A stretch of 64,000 bases of DNA from Actinomycetota bacterium (lineage in GTDB: Bacteria > Actinomycetota > Actinomycetes > Streptosporangiales > Streptosporangiaceae): assembly GCA_019240215.1 (NCBI GenBank), contig JAFAYQ010000062.1, forward strand, positions 95,756 through 159,755, given 5' to 3'. Below the pieces are notes generated by a model that was not told the DNA's origin, ran no database searches, and saw only the letters and a program-made list of their open reading frames with translations. Each line of letters opens with the position of its first letter. Positions within the stretch are counted from its first letter, which is position 1. The translations under genes were made by a program, and so were the position numbers. This document shows, in pieces, positions 46,380 through 56,574 of this stretch.

Positions 46380-47201
46380 ATGCTGGTTCAGCTCGCTACC
46401 ATCGCCGGGCGTGACGACCGGCCCAACGAGGATTTCCCGGCCGCGCTGGCCGACTGTGCGGTGCTGCTGGACGGGGCGGGCGGCCCGGCCGAGATGCCGA
46501 CCGGCTGCCGGCACGGCACCGACTGGTACGTGCGCCAGCTGGGCGTGCGGCTGCTGGCGTGGATGGGCGGGCGGCCGGAGCAGTCGCTGACGGCGATGCT
46601 GGCGGCCGGAATCGCCGAGGTGAACGGGCTGCACGCCGGCCGCTGTGATCTGAGCGCGCCCGGCACCCCGTCGACCACGGTGGTGATGGCCCGGCTGCAC
46701 CCGGACGGGATCGAGTACCTGGTGCTGGGCGACTCGACCCTGCTCATCGACCGCCAGAGCCAGGAGCCGCTGATCATCACCGATCAGCGCATCGAGGAGG
46801 TCGCGGTGGCCGAGCAGGCGGCCATGAACGCGCTGCCGACCGGCACCCCCGAGCACTTCGAGGCCCGGGTCCGGTACGTCGGCCGCCAGCGTGAGCTGCG
46901 CAACCGGCCCGGCGGCTACTGGATCACCAGCGCCGACCCGGCCGCCGCCGAGCAGGCGTTCACCGGGGTCGAGCCGGCCGGCGAACTGCGCTCGGTCACG
47001 CTGCTGTCGGACGGGGCGACCCGGTTCGTGGAGTTCGGGCTGGGCGGCTGGCCGGCGCTCCTGGCGCTGCTCGGCACCAAGGGGATCAACGACGTGTTCG
47101 ACCGGATCCGGGCGGCCGAGACCGATGATCCCGACGGCGCCCGCTGGCCGCGCGCCAAGCAGCACGACGACGCCGCCATCGTCCACTTCAGGGCACGATG
47201 A
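46380..47201 (+). CDS. PP2C-type (PPM) phosphatase-like protein
   Basis: The 273-residue protein shows PPM signatures: RPNEDFPAALADCAVLLDGAGG with the metal Asp, STTVVMARL, YLVLGDSTLLI, VTLLSDGATRFVEFG and the terminal QHDDAAIVHFR. Members dephosphorylate Ser/Thr with two metals. The set of acidic residues looks complete, though the spacing differs from classical PstP. Close spacing suggests cotranscription with the AsnC regulator. Its stop overlaps the convergent oxidoreductase by 14 bases. Confidence 0.8.
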   Translation: MLVQLATIAGRDDRPNEDFPAALADCAVLLDGAGGPAEMPTGCRHGTDWYVRQLGVRLLAWMGGRPEQSLTAMLAAGIAEVNGLHAGRCDLSAPGTPSTTVVMARLHPDGIEYLVLGDSTLLIDRQSQEPLIITDQRIEEVAVAEQAAMNALPTGTPEHFEARVRYVGRQRELRNRPGGYWITSADPAAAEQAFTGVEPAGELRSVTLLSDGATRFVEFGLGGWPALLALLGTKGINDVFDRIRAAETDDPDGARWPRAKQHDDAAIVHFRAR

Positions 47202-48123
47202 CCAGGCGCTGGTGGCTGCCGGGGGCGGACCAGGCGGCGGTCACGCCAGCCAGCGGCACGGCCTTGACGTTGAGCTGGAAGGCGCCGCTGGTGATGACGG
47301 CGGCCAGGTCGGACAGCTCGGCCACGATGTCGCTGGTCGGCACCGAGCCCTGGCCGCTGCCGACCAGTTGCAGACGGGCGGCCCGCAGCGCGGCCGACGG
47401 GATGGCGGCGGTGATCCCGGCCAGCGAGCCGATCTCGACCCAGCTCAGCGGCTGGCTACGGTCGGCCCGGGCGGTGACGATGGCGGCCATGGCGGCGGCC
47501 GTGGGCTCACCCCAGACGTAGTCGAGCACGACGTCGACGTCGGCGGCGGCCTTACCGAGCTCCGCGCGGTCCAGGGTCACGGTCAGGTCGGCCCCCAGCC
47601 CGGCCAGTTCGGCCAGCTTGTCCGGCTGGCGGCCGGCCCCGATCACCTGGCCGGCGCCGAGGTACTTGGCCACCTGGATCGCCAGCCGCCCGGCGTTGCC
47701 GGTCGCGCCCAGGATCAGCACCCGCTGGCCGGGCTGGAAGCTGATCCGCCGCCGGAGCGCGACCCACGAGGACATGGCCGGGTTCATGGCGGCCGCGATC
47801 GCCACCGGGTCGCTGCCGTCGGCCAGCACGACGCTGCGGCGCGGGTCGATGGCGGTCTGCTCGGCCATCGCCCCCATCGTGGTGTCCTCGAGGATGAAGT
47901 AGCGGGTGGCCCCGTCCGGGGTCCGGCCCACCCCGTCCACCCCCGGGACCAGCGGCAGGTCACCCGAGCTGGTGTAGTGCGACCCGTTGGCCTGCGACCG
48001 CACCCGCGGGTGGAGACCGGCCGCCAGCACGTCGGTCAGCACCTGCCCGGGGCCGGGGGCCGGGACCGGGAACTCGCGGTAGACGGGCGGCGAGTCGAAC
48101 GCGGTAACGACCGCTGCGTGCAT
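47188..48123 (-). CDS. Zinc-independent MDR / quinone oxidoreductase
   Basis: The 311-residue protein is a medium-chain dehydrogenase/reductase without the zinc ligands: MHAAVVTAFDSPPVYREFPV, VPGVDGVGRTPDG, then a Rossmann domain with VLILGATGNAGRLAIQVAKYLGAG. It should reduce a quinone or enone with NADPH. It is divergent from a MarR regulator with a doubled operator between them, and is probably induced by the compound that regulator senses. Confidence 0.9.
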   Translation of the reverse strand: MHAAVVTAFDSPPVYREFPVPAPGPGQVLTDVLAAGLHPRVRSQANGSHYTSSGDLPLVPGVDGVGRTPDGATRYFILEDTTMGAMAEQTAIDPRRSVVLADGSDPVAIAAAMNPAMSSWVALRRRISFQPGQRVLILGATGNAGRLAIQVAKYLGAGQVIGAGRQPDKLAELAGLGADLTVTLDRAELGKAAADVDVVLDYVWGEPTAAAMAAIVTARADRSQPLSWVEIGSLAGITAAIPSAALRAARLQLVGSGQGSVPTSDIVAELSDLAAVITSGAFQLNVKAVPLAGVTAAWSAPGSHQRLVIVP

Positions 48124-48138
48124 GACTGCTCCTCTGAT

Positions 48139-48181
48139 TTAGGTGGTAACACGAACTAACTTAGATGGTATTACGAATTAA
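48139..48181. promoter_or_regulatory. Two tandem 21-base MarR-type operators
   Basis: Two 21-base boxes at 48139-48159 and 48161-48181 agree at 17 positions with the pattern TTAG-n-TGGTA-nn-ACGAA-n-TAA and each has partial dyad symmetry. Their centres are 22 bases apart, two helical turns, so two dimers would bind one face. They cover the whole region between the oxidoreductase and MarR starts. Confidence 0.75.
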
Positions 48182-48200
48182 ATCAAGCTAGGATGAGGTC

Positions 48201-48647
48201 ATGGGCACTGATACCGGCACGACGTCAGGCACCGGCGCCGAGGCGGTCCCGGCCGAGCTGCTGGACAACCTGGCGATGACCTCGTTCACGGTGATCGCGC
48301 TGCTCAGCCGGACCGCGGCCGAGCACGACATGTCGCTGACCCAGTTCCGGATGCTGGCTATCCTGCGGGACCGCACGCCGACCATGGCCGAGCTGGCCGG
48401 CTTCCTGGGCCTGGAGCGGTCCTCGGTCAGCGGCCTGATCGACCGGGTGGCCCGGCGCGGGCTGGTGCGGCGGACCGCCAGCCGGTCGGACGGCCGGGCC
48501 GTTCAGGTCAGCCTGACCGACGACGGTCACCGGCTCGCCGGACAGGTCAGAGCCGAGGTGGCCGGGCTCATCGGCCCGCTGATCGGCACCCTGACCGGCG
48601 CCGAACAGCGGCGCCTGACCCAGCTGCTGGGCAAAATGCTGGCCTGA
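48201..48647 (+). CDS. MarR-family regulator
   Basis: The 148-residue protein has the MarR winged helix: MSLTQFRMLAILRDRTPTMAELAGFLGLERSSVSGLIDRVARRGLVRRTASRSDGRAVQVSLTDDG. It acts as a dimer that releases DNA on binding a small phenolic or oxidant. It is divergent from the quinone-type oxidoreductase, with two tandem operators in between, so both genes are probably under its control. Confidence 0.92.
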   Translation: MGTDTGTTSGTGAEAVPAELLDNLAMTSFTVIALLSRTAAEHDMSLTQFRMLAILRDRTPTMAELAGFLGLERSSVSGLIDRVARRGLVRRTASRSDGRAVQVSLTDDGHRLAGQVRAEVAGLIGPLIGTLTGAEQRRLTQLLGKMLA

Positions 48648-48671
48648 GGCTCACGCCCCCGTGAGGGCGGG

Positions 48672-49147
48672 TCAGGACCCGACGCGGCTGGCGGCCGCAG
48701 CGCACCGGTCAAGGAATGGGCGCAGGGTGGCCAGGTCATCGGCCGGCGCCAGCACCACACAGCGCTGGAAACCGAGCTCCGCGCAGCGGCCGAGCAGACG
48801 CTCGTCCAGCTTGAACGTCAGGCCGGTCACCGTTGGACCTGGCCGGCCGCTTTCCCGGCTCAGCCGCTGCAGAATGGCGAGTTTTCCCGCGACTTGGTCC
48901 AGATCGGTCAGCGTGGGCATCCAGCCGTCGCCGCACTCGGCCGCGGCCGCGAGACTGCGCGGGCCGTCCCCGCCGACCAGTACCGGCGGATGGCGCGATC
49001 CCGCATCACCGCCCACCGCTGAGCCGGGTCGGTGCCGTGGTTGCGGATCTCCTCGATCAGCCAGTCGGCCGCCACCCCGAACGCCAAGCGGCCCTGGGAG
49101 AGGTGATCGATCGTGGCCACCTGCTTGGCCAGCCTGATCGGATCGTG
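48672..49147 (-). pseudogene. Truncated F420/FMN luciferase-like monooxygenase
   Basis: Reading leftward, DPIRLAKQVATIDHLSQGRL then AFGVAADWLIEEIRNHGTDP and AQRWAVMRD match the middle of luciferase-like (LLM) F420-dependent oxidoreductases. In another frame, from about 48995, RHPPVLVGGDGPRSLAAAAE then CGDGWMP and GKLAILQRLSRE match the C-terminal part. The 35-45 residues that normally lie between are missing, the frame is broken, and about 70 N-terminal residues are gone, replaced by the GNAT remnant at 49135. Confidence 0.75.
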
Positions 49148-49634
49148 CTGGGCCGGGCGCCGCGGGAGGAGGACCGGGCGCGGCTGGCCGGGCTGTTCTG
49201 CGATCCGGAGTTCATGGTGTATTACCCGGAGGCGCTGACCGAGGCGAAGGCCCACGAGCGGTTCGAGCACATGGTCGCGATCTGCGCGCGGGTGCCGTTC
49301 GGCAAGCAGCCGATCGTGGAGCGGTCGTCGGGGCTCATCGTCGGCTATACGGGGGTCGATTACATCGATTTTGAAAGGGTGACCTGGCTGGAATGGGGTT
49401 ACCGGCTGACCCCGGAGACCCGCGGCCGCGGGTACGCCACCGAGGCCAGCCTGGCGCTGCTGGCCCGGGCGCGGCGGAGCCACGCGGGGCGAAGTGCTGG
49501 CGATCATCCACCCGGACAACCGGGCGTCCCAGAACGTGAGCGGCAAGCTCGGGTTCGCGTTCTGGAAGCAGGCGCCGGTGGACGGCGAGCTGCGCAACCT
49601 GTACCGGCTCCGGCTCGGGCCGGCCGGGGCTTGA
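49135..49634 (+). pseudogene. Frameshifted GNAT acetyltransferase
   Basis: PDRIVLGRAPREEDRARLAG then LFCDPEFMVYYPE opens a RimJ-type GNAT domain, continuing through WLEWGYRLTPETRGRGYATE with the acetyl-CoA loop. After about 49490 the frame is lost; the rest continues in another frame as GEVLAIIHPDNRASQNVSGK then LGFAFWKQ to a TGA at 49634. The first few residues are also missing at the junction with the luciferase-like remnant. No protein of normal sequence can be made. Confidence 0.75.
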
Positions 49635-49681
49635 TCATGGGCGCCCAGGACTAGGGTGACGGTAGAGAGCCGGGAGGCGTC

Positions 49682-49912
49682 ATGGTGTATCTCGGTGGGC
49701 CGCGCGGACGCAGGCGAATCTTTGGCCGGGGGATCTATCTGCACGATCCCCCGCCGGGTTACCACCCGACCCGGCCCCACGTTCCGCTGGCCCAGCGGCG
49801 GCGGATCCTGCGCCGGGAACGGCTGCTGCTCTACGTCACCGGCACCCTCCTGGTCCTGCTGGCCGGGGCGATGGCGGTGTTCATCGGGCTGATGATCGCC
49901 GGCTACCGCTAG
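49682..49912 (+). CDS. Small single-helix membrane protein
   Basis: A 76-residue protein starts at ATG 49682 with GGGAGG upstream. It has a basic, Pro-rich cytoplasmic half (GGPRGRRRIFGRGIYLHDPP) and one C-terminal membrane helix (LLLYVTGTLLVLLAGAMAVFIGLMIAG). I do not know the family. Its 3' end overlaps the TetR gene by 32 bases on the opposite strand. Confidence 0.65.
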   Translation: MVYLGGPRGRRRIFGRGIYLHDPPPGYHPTRPHVPLAQRRRILRRERLLLYVTGTLLVLLAGAMAVFIGLMIAGYR

Positions 49913-50576
49913 TCGCGGTGATCCCGGCCAGGATCAGGTCGATGCCGGCCAGGAACTGCTCGCGGTCGTCGTGCGCGGGCAGCTGGGGGGCCGCCTGACG
50001 CAGGAACGGGAACCGGGCCGGGTCGAGGTCCGCCCAGCGGTCGGCCACTGTGGCCAGGAACGCGGTCCGGTCGGTGACGCCCGCGAGCAGGCGGACGCCG
50101 GCCGCGTACTGCCCGGCCAGGCCGAGGATGTAGTTCAGCAGGGCGGACGCGCAGTCGAACTGGGCCGGCCCCAGAACGCCCAGCGCCTGCAGCTGCTGGC
50201 CGAAGCCCTCGAGGACCGGCAGCACCGCGAACTGCCACGGCTCCTGGGCGAGCTGGGTGCCGACCCAGGGGTGCGCGTCGATCGCGTCGAACACGCCGAG
50301 CGCGATGGCCTGGATCGCCGCCCGCGGCTCGTCGCCCGGGGCCAGGCCGGTCATGACCCCGGTGATGACCTCTTCGGTGGCCGCCGTGAGCAGGTCGTTC
50401 TTGCTGGCGACGTGGTGATAGAGCGCGCCGCTGCCGGTGGCCAGGCGGGCGGCCAGGGCCCGGAAGGTCAGCGCGCTCTCGCCGTCCGTGTCGAGGATCT
50501 CGATCGCGGCCTCGACGATCCGCTCCTTGGACAGCGCGTCGGTACGCCGTTCGGCCCGCTTTGTCTTGGTCACCAT
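49881..50576 (-). CDS. TetR-family regulator (TetR class, C-terminal TetR_C-like)
   Basis: The 231-residue repressor has the helix-turn-helix ALSKERIVEAAIEILDTDGESALTFRALAARLATGSGALYHHVASKNDLLTA and a ligand domain with PWVGTQLAQEPWQFAVLPVL. ATG 50576 is used; another ATG lies three codons upstream. It is divergent from the TetX-like monooxygenase, and two identical-pattern palindromes lie between them, so it should repress both itself and that gene. Confidence 0.92.
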   Translation of the reverse strand: MVTKTKRAERRTDALSKERIVEAAIEILDTDGESALTFRALAARLATGSGALYHHVASKNDLLTAATEEVITGVMTGLAPGDEPRAAIQAIALGVFDAIDAHPWVGTQLAQEPWQFAVLPVLEGFGQQLQALGVLGPAQFDCASALLNYILGLAGQYAAGVRLLAGVTDRTAFLATVADRWADLDPARFPFLRQAAPQLPAHDDREQFLAGIDLILAGITATSGSRRSSAR

Positions 50577-50595
50577 GACCACCATCTTGACATAG

Positions 50596-50636
50596 TTGGA
50601 ACGATGTTCCAAGATGATGTTGGAACAACGTTCCAA
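50596..50636. promoter_or_regulatory. Two TetR operators between the regulator and the TetX-like gene
   Basis: TTGGAAC-GAT-GTTCCAA (50596-50612) and TTGGAAC-AAC-GTTCCAA (50620-50636) are perfect 7+3+7 dyads with identical half-sites, 24 bases centre to centre. They fill the space between the divergent genes and should bind the adjacent TetR protein. Confidence 0.85.
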
Positions 50637-50672
50637 AAGGTTCAGGAAATAAAGCTGGGAAGGAGCACGACC

Positions 50673-51836
50673 ATGACGACCTCAGTGACCATCATCGGCG
50701 CGGGCCTCGGCGGTCTCACGCTCGCCCGCGTCCTCCAGGTTCACGGCGTCCCCGCGACGGTCTACGAGGGCGAGGCCTCGGCCGAGGCCCGCACCCAGGG
50801 GGGCCAGCTCGACATGCACGAGCACAACGGGCAGGTCGCACTGGCCGCGGCCAACCTCACGGCCGAGTTCCACGCCATCATCCACGAGGGGGCCGAGGCG
50901 ACCCGGATGCTCGACCCGCACGGCGAGGTGCTGTTCGAAGAGTCCGACGACGGCACCCACGGGCGGCCCGAGGTGCTGCGCGGCGACCTGCGGCGGATCC
51001 TGCTCGACGCGCTGCCCGCGGGTACGGTCCAGTGGGGCAGGAAGCTCACCGGCGTCGCCGCCCTCGGCGACGGCCGCCACCAGCTGAGCTTCGCGGACGG
51101 GACGTCGGTGACCACCAGCCTGCTGGTCGGCGCGGATGGCGCCTGGTCGCGGGTCCGGCCGCTGCTGTCGGACGCCAAGCCCGCCTACACCGGCACCACG
51201 TTCGTGGAGACCTACCTGCGCGACGCCGACGAGCGGCACGCTCCGGCGGCCGCCGCGGTCGGCGACGGCGCGATGTGCGCGCTCACGCCGGGCAAGGGAA
51301 TCGTCGCGCACCGGGAGGCCGGCGACATCCTGCACACCTACGTTCAGCTCAACCACCCGGCCGAGTGGTTCGCCGCCATCGACTTCAGCGAGCCCGGCGC
51401 CACCGCCCGGATCGCGGCCGAGTTCAGCGGGTGGGCGCCCGAGCTCACCGCGCTGATCACCGACGGGGAGACCGCGCCGGTGGCGCGCATGATCTACGCG
51501 CTTCCGGACGGGCACCGGTGGGACCGGGTCCCCGGGGTGACCTTGCTGGGGGACGCCGCGCACCTGATGCCGCCGTCGGGCGAGGGCGCCAACCTGGCCA
51601 TGCTCGACGGCGCCGAGCTGGGGCAGGCGATCGCCGCCCACCCGGACGACATCGAGGCCGCCCTGGCCGCCTACGAGCAGGTCATGTTCCCCCGCAGTGA
51701 GGCGGAAGCGGCCGACGCGCACGAGATCGTCGACCTCTGCCTGGGCGACCGCGCGCCGTACGGGCTGATCGAGTTCTTCCAGAGCGCCCCGGGGGCCGAC
51801 TCGGGGGCCGATCAGGAGGCGGCCGCGCGGTCCTGA
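50673..51836 (+). CDS. FAD-dependent monooxygenase, TetX-like
   Basis: The 387-residue flavoprotein starts at ATG 50673 after GGGAAGGAG. It has the GxGxxG dinucleotide fold (VTIIGAGLGGLTLARVL), the substrate-side motif GGQLDMHEHNGQVAL resembling TetX-type GGTLDLH...GQ, LLVGADGAWSRVR, and GDAAHLMPPSGEGANLAMLDGAELG. Class A monooxygenases of this group hydroxylate aromatic or polyketide compounds; tetracycline destructases belong here. Control by an adjacent TetR repressor strengthens a detoxification role, but substrate identity is inference. Confidence 0.88.
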   Translation: MTTSVTIIGAGLGGLTLARVLQVHGVPATVYEGEASAEARTQGGQLDMHEHNGQVALAAANLTAEFHAIIHEGAEATRMLDPHGEVLFEESDDGTHGRPEVLRGDLRRILLDALPAGTVQWGRKLTGVAALGDGRHQLSFADGTSVTTSLLVGADGAWSRVRPLLSDAKPAYTGTTFVETYLRDADERHAPAAAAVGDGAMCALTPGKGIVAHREAGDILHTYVQLNHPAEWFAAIDFSEPGATARIAAEFSGWAPELTALITDGETAPVARMIYALPDGHRWDRVPGVTLLGDAAHLMPPSGEGANLAMLDGAELGQAIAAHPDDIEAALAAYEQVMFPRSEAEAADAHEIVDLCLGDRAPYGLIEFFQSAPGADSGADQEAAARS

Positions 51837-51892
51837 GGGTCACCTCACGGGGCGGCTCAGGTCACGGGGCTCAGGTCACGGGACGGCTCAGC

Positions 51893-52642
51893 TCACGGGG
51901 CGGTGAGCAGGCGGAGGCCGAGGTCGGCGGTCTCGAGCGCGAGCAGGTCGCGGTTGCGCTCGGCCCAGTGGCCGGACGCCAGGTCGTGGCCGAGCGCACG
52001 GACGGCCCGCTGCTCGGCGGCCGGGCCGACCGCGCCCCACACCGAGATGTCGCGGCGGACCTGATCGTCCAGGTAGGCCTCGGGCCGGCGCCAGTAGGCC
52101 TCGAAGAATCCGTCGGCGCAGTCCCAGGGCACCGGGACCGGCTCGATCCGGGCGCCGATGGCCTGGGCCAGCTCGGTCAGCGACGGCCGTCCGGCGACCA
52201 GACCGGCCACCTCGGGCAGGTAGTCGCGGGTGAGCCAGAACCGGTCCAGCCAGCCGGCGGCGGTGTCGTCGTGGGTGAACACCACCACCCGGCCCGCTAC
52301 CCGCTGCAGCTCCCGCAGCCCGGCGATGGGGTCGGGCCAGTGATGGATGGTGGCGATGGCCATCGCCGCCGCGAACGACTGGTCCGCGAACGGCAGCCGG
52401 TCGGCGGTGGCGGCCAGGCACCAGGCCGCCCCGGCCGGGCGCTGGGCCCGCATCAGCGCCGACGGCTCCACCGCGGTGACGTCACGGTCGGGCGGCTCGT
52501 AGGACCCGGTGCCCGCCCCGACGTTCAGCACCGTCCGCGCGTCACCGAGCGCCGCCCAGATCTGGGCGGCGATCCGCGGCTCGGTCCGCCGCGTCGCCGT
52601 GTAGGTGGCTCCGATCGTGTCGTACAGCTGGCCGCCGGTCAT
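51893..52642 (-). CDS. SAM-dependent methyltransferase, class I
   Basis: The 249-residue protein has motif I VLNVGAGTGSYEP, acidic strand-2 end in VTAVEPSALM, and SFAAAMAIATIHHWPDPIAGLRELQRVA as the motif IV-V region, typical of the Methyltransf_11 family. The acceptor is unknown. Start is ATG 52642. Its stop lies inside a short degenerate direct repeat (51844-51905, units like CTCAGGTCACGGG), and a heptamer tandem repeat sits just upstream of the start. Confidence 0.85.
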   Translation of the reverse strand: MTGGQLYDTIGATYTATRRTEPRIAAQIWAALGDARTVLNVGAGTGSYEPPDRDVTAVEPSALMRAQRPAGAAWCLAATADRLPFADQSFAAAMAIATIHHWPDPIAGLRELQRVAGRVVVFTHDDTAAGWLDRFWLTRDYLPEVAGLVAGRPSLTELAQAIGARIEPVPVPWDCADGFFEAYWRRPEAYLDDQVRRDISVWGAVGPAAEQRAVRALGHDLASGHWAERNRDLLALETADLGLRLLTAP

Positions 52643-52663
52643 GCCACCGCCAAAGTCGCCGAA

Positions 52664-52689
52664 TCGCCTATCGCCTATCGCCTATCGCC
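52664..52689. repeat. Heptamer tandem repeat upstream of the methyltransferase
   Basis: TCGCCTA is repeated three times followed by TCGCC, ending 22 bases before the methyltransferase start on the minus strand. Such a repeat can change copy number and so alter promoter spacing. Confidence 0.8.
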
Positions 52690-52839
52690 ACAAACCTACC
52701 CAAAGCGGCGCGGATGCCTTCAAATTTGAAATCGTTACGATTTTCGGCGCCCAACGGCCGTGACGGCTGGCCCAGAAAGGCTTTAACGTCTGCGATGCAG
52801 GATCCGATGTAGCGACGTTACCCGGGGGGGTACGTTCTC

Positions 52840-55164
<2,325 letters not shown>

Positions 55165-55174
55165 GGCGCCCGGG

Positions 55175-55741
55175 ATGAGCACCCCCGGCTGGCTGCTGGA
55201 TGTGGTCGCCGGGGTGGCGCTGGTGGTCGCGGCGCTGAGTGCCGGGCAGCTGGTGACGTGGGTCTGGCGTCGCCCCGGGGCGGGCGATGCCGACATCGCT
55301 GGGGGCCAGGTGGTGATGGGGATCGCGGTGGCGGGGGTGCTGGTGGCGGGGCTGCGTGTGCTGCCGGACGCGGCCTGGGCGGTCGTGTTCGCGGTCTTGA
55401 CGGGCTGGTTCGACTGGCGGCTGTGGCGGCAGAGCCGGGCGAAAGGCACCGCGGCCGCGGTTGGCGGACCGTACCTGCCCCACCTGCTGTACAGCGCGAC
55501 GATGCTCTACGTCTTCACCGCCCTGGCGGCCGCCCCGTCGACGAAGGCAGCCGGAATGGCGGGTATGCCAGGGATGGCAGGCGGGGCGTCGGGGGCGCTG
55601 CCGACCCTGCCCGCGCCGACGTTGGCGTTCGTCCTCGCGCTGCTGCTGATCGCGTTCACGGTCCGCGACCTGGACCAGCGCCCCGGGCGGCGGGTGGCGC
55701 TCAGCGTCGCCATGGCGTTCCTGCTGATCATCATGATCTGA
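55175..55741 (+). CDS. DUF5134-like membrane protein
   Basis: The 188-residue protein has about six hydrophobic helices and a short Met/Gly-rich loop (AAGMAGMPGMAGGASGALP) before the last two, which recalls DUF5134 actinobacterial membrane proteins; the assignment is from pattern memory. Function is unknown. It begins 11 bases after the kinase stop and probably shares its transcript. It is convergent with rnpB, nine bases away. Confidence 0.65.
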   Translation: MSTPGWLLDVVAGVALVVAALSAGQLVTWVWRRPGAGDADIAGGQVVMGIAVAGVLVAGLRVLPDAAWAVVFAVLTGWFDWRLWRQSRAKGTAAAVGGPYLPHLLYSATMLYVFTALAAAPSTKAAGMAGMPGMAGGASGALPTLPAPTLAFVLALLLIAFTVRDLDQRPGRRVALSVAMAFLLIIMI

Positions 55742-55749
55742 CCGGAGTA

Positions 55750-56164
55750 GCGAGTGAGTCGGCCTGTAGGCCGGGTTCTGTGCACCCGCTCGCGCGGGCC
55801 GACGGCCATCCATCTGGGACTGCCGTTGCCGGCAGCCTCGTGCGGCCTACCCGCGAGCATCGGGCGGGCCGCCCTCGAACGCTCGCGCAGGAAGCGTCTC
55901 TCGGATGCTTCCCTTTTGGCCTTGCTCCGGGTGGGGTTTACCGAGCCGCCCAAGTCACCTTGGGCGCTGGTGGTCTCTTACACCACCGTTTCACCCTTAC
56001 CGCCCCGGCCAGGCCGGGGTGGCGGTTTGTTTTCTGTGGCACTGTCCCGCGGGTCACCCCGGGTCGGCGTTACCGACCACCCTGCCCTGTGGAGCCCGGA
56101 CCTTCCTCGCCACACGCTGTCGCGGAGACAACCTGCAGCGCGGCCGCCCGGCCGACTCACTCGC
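55750..56164 (-). ncRNA. rnpB: RNase P RNA, bacterial class A
   Basis: The 415-base RNA is bounded by the P1 helix, GCGAGTGAGTCGGCC pairing exactly with GGCCGACTCACTCGC at the two ends. Reading the minus strand, the 5' part contains GAGGAAGGTCCGGGCTCCAC and the GGGTGGTCGGTAACGCC region, the middle contains the GGCTCGGTAAACCCCACCCG and AGCAAGGCCAAAAGG segments, and the 3' end has ACAGAACCCGGCCTACAGGC. These are the universally conserved core. With the RnpA protein it trims tRNA 5' leaders. Confidence 0.97.
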
Positions 56165-56223
56165 CGCCCCAAGCATATTCCTGCCCGCTCCATTCCCAGG
56201 CCCGAACAGCGCCGACGCTCTCG

Positions 56224-56262
56224 CTGGAGCGCCTGCAGGGATAATCCCTGCAACTGCTCCAG
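56224..56262. repeat. Composite hairpin A upstream of rnpB
   Basis: CTGGAGC/GCTCCAG encloses TGCAGGGA/TCCCTGCA around a TAA loop. It lies 60 bases upstream of rnpB and more than 300 bases after the stop of the minus-strand GT39-type gene. It shares the outer GGAGC/GCTCC arms and the following AGTGA with hairpin B at 56390. The rest of the gap 56165-56574 also holds direct repeats of GGGAGCCCG-n-GACGTCAG at 56519 and 56552 and presumably the rnpB promoter. Confidence 0.65.
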
Positions 56263-56389
56263 TGAAGCCGGGCTCGGGACTCCTGGGGGTGGTTGTTGCC
56301 GCGCGAGGTAACTCGCCTCAGGGCTCAGGAGGCTGGTGTGACGTGCGGAGTCGGCACGCTCACCGGCGCCCCAGCCGTTAGGGTTTTGG

Positions 56390-56426
56390 TGGAGCGTTTC
56401 CGGCGATAGTCACCGGAAACGCTCCA
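56390..56426. terminator. Perfect hairpin B between the GT39-type gene and rnpB
   Basis: TGGAGCGTTTCCGG and its perfect complement form a 14-bp stem with a 9-base loop. It may terminate the minus-strand polysaccharide genes before rnpB. It is followed by AGTGAGACGGGGCTCG, similar to the sequence after hairpin A. Confidence 0.6.
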
Positions 56427-56574
56427 GTGAGACGGGGCTCGTGGCACGAGGGGCTGATGAGGCACGCGGGACGCTTGTGACGAGTGGGCGCTCAGCAGCT
56501 TGGGCTTCGCACGGGCGCGGGAGCCCGGGACGTCAGGCGAGCCAAGGAGCCGGGAGCCCGTGACGTCAGCGGGC

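Noticed and set aside
52664..52689. CRISPR array
   Set aside because: The repeat is a 7-base tandem unit without spacers, and no cas gene is nearby.
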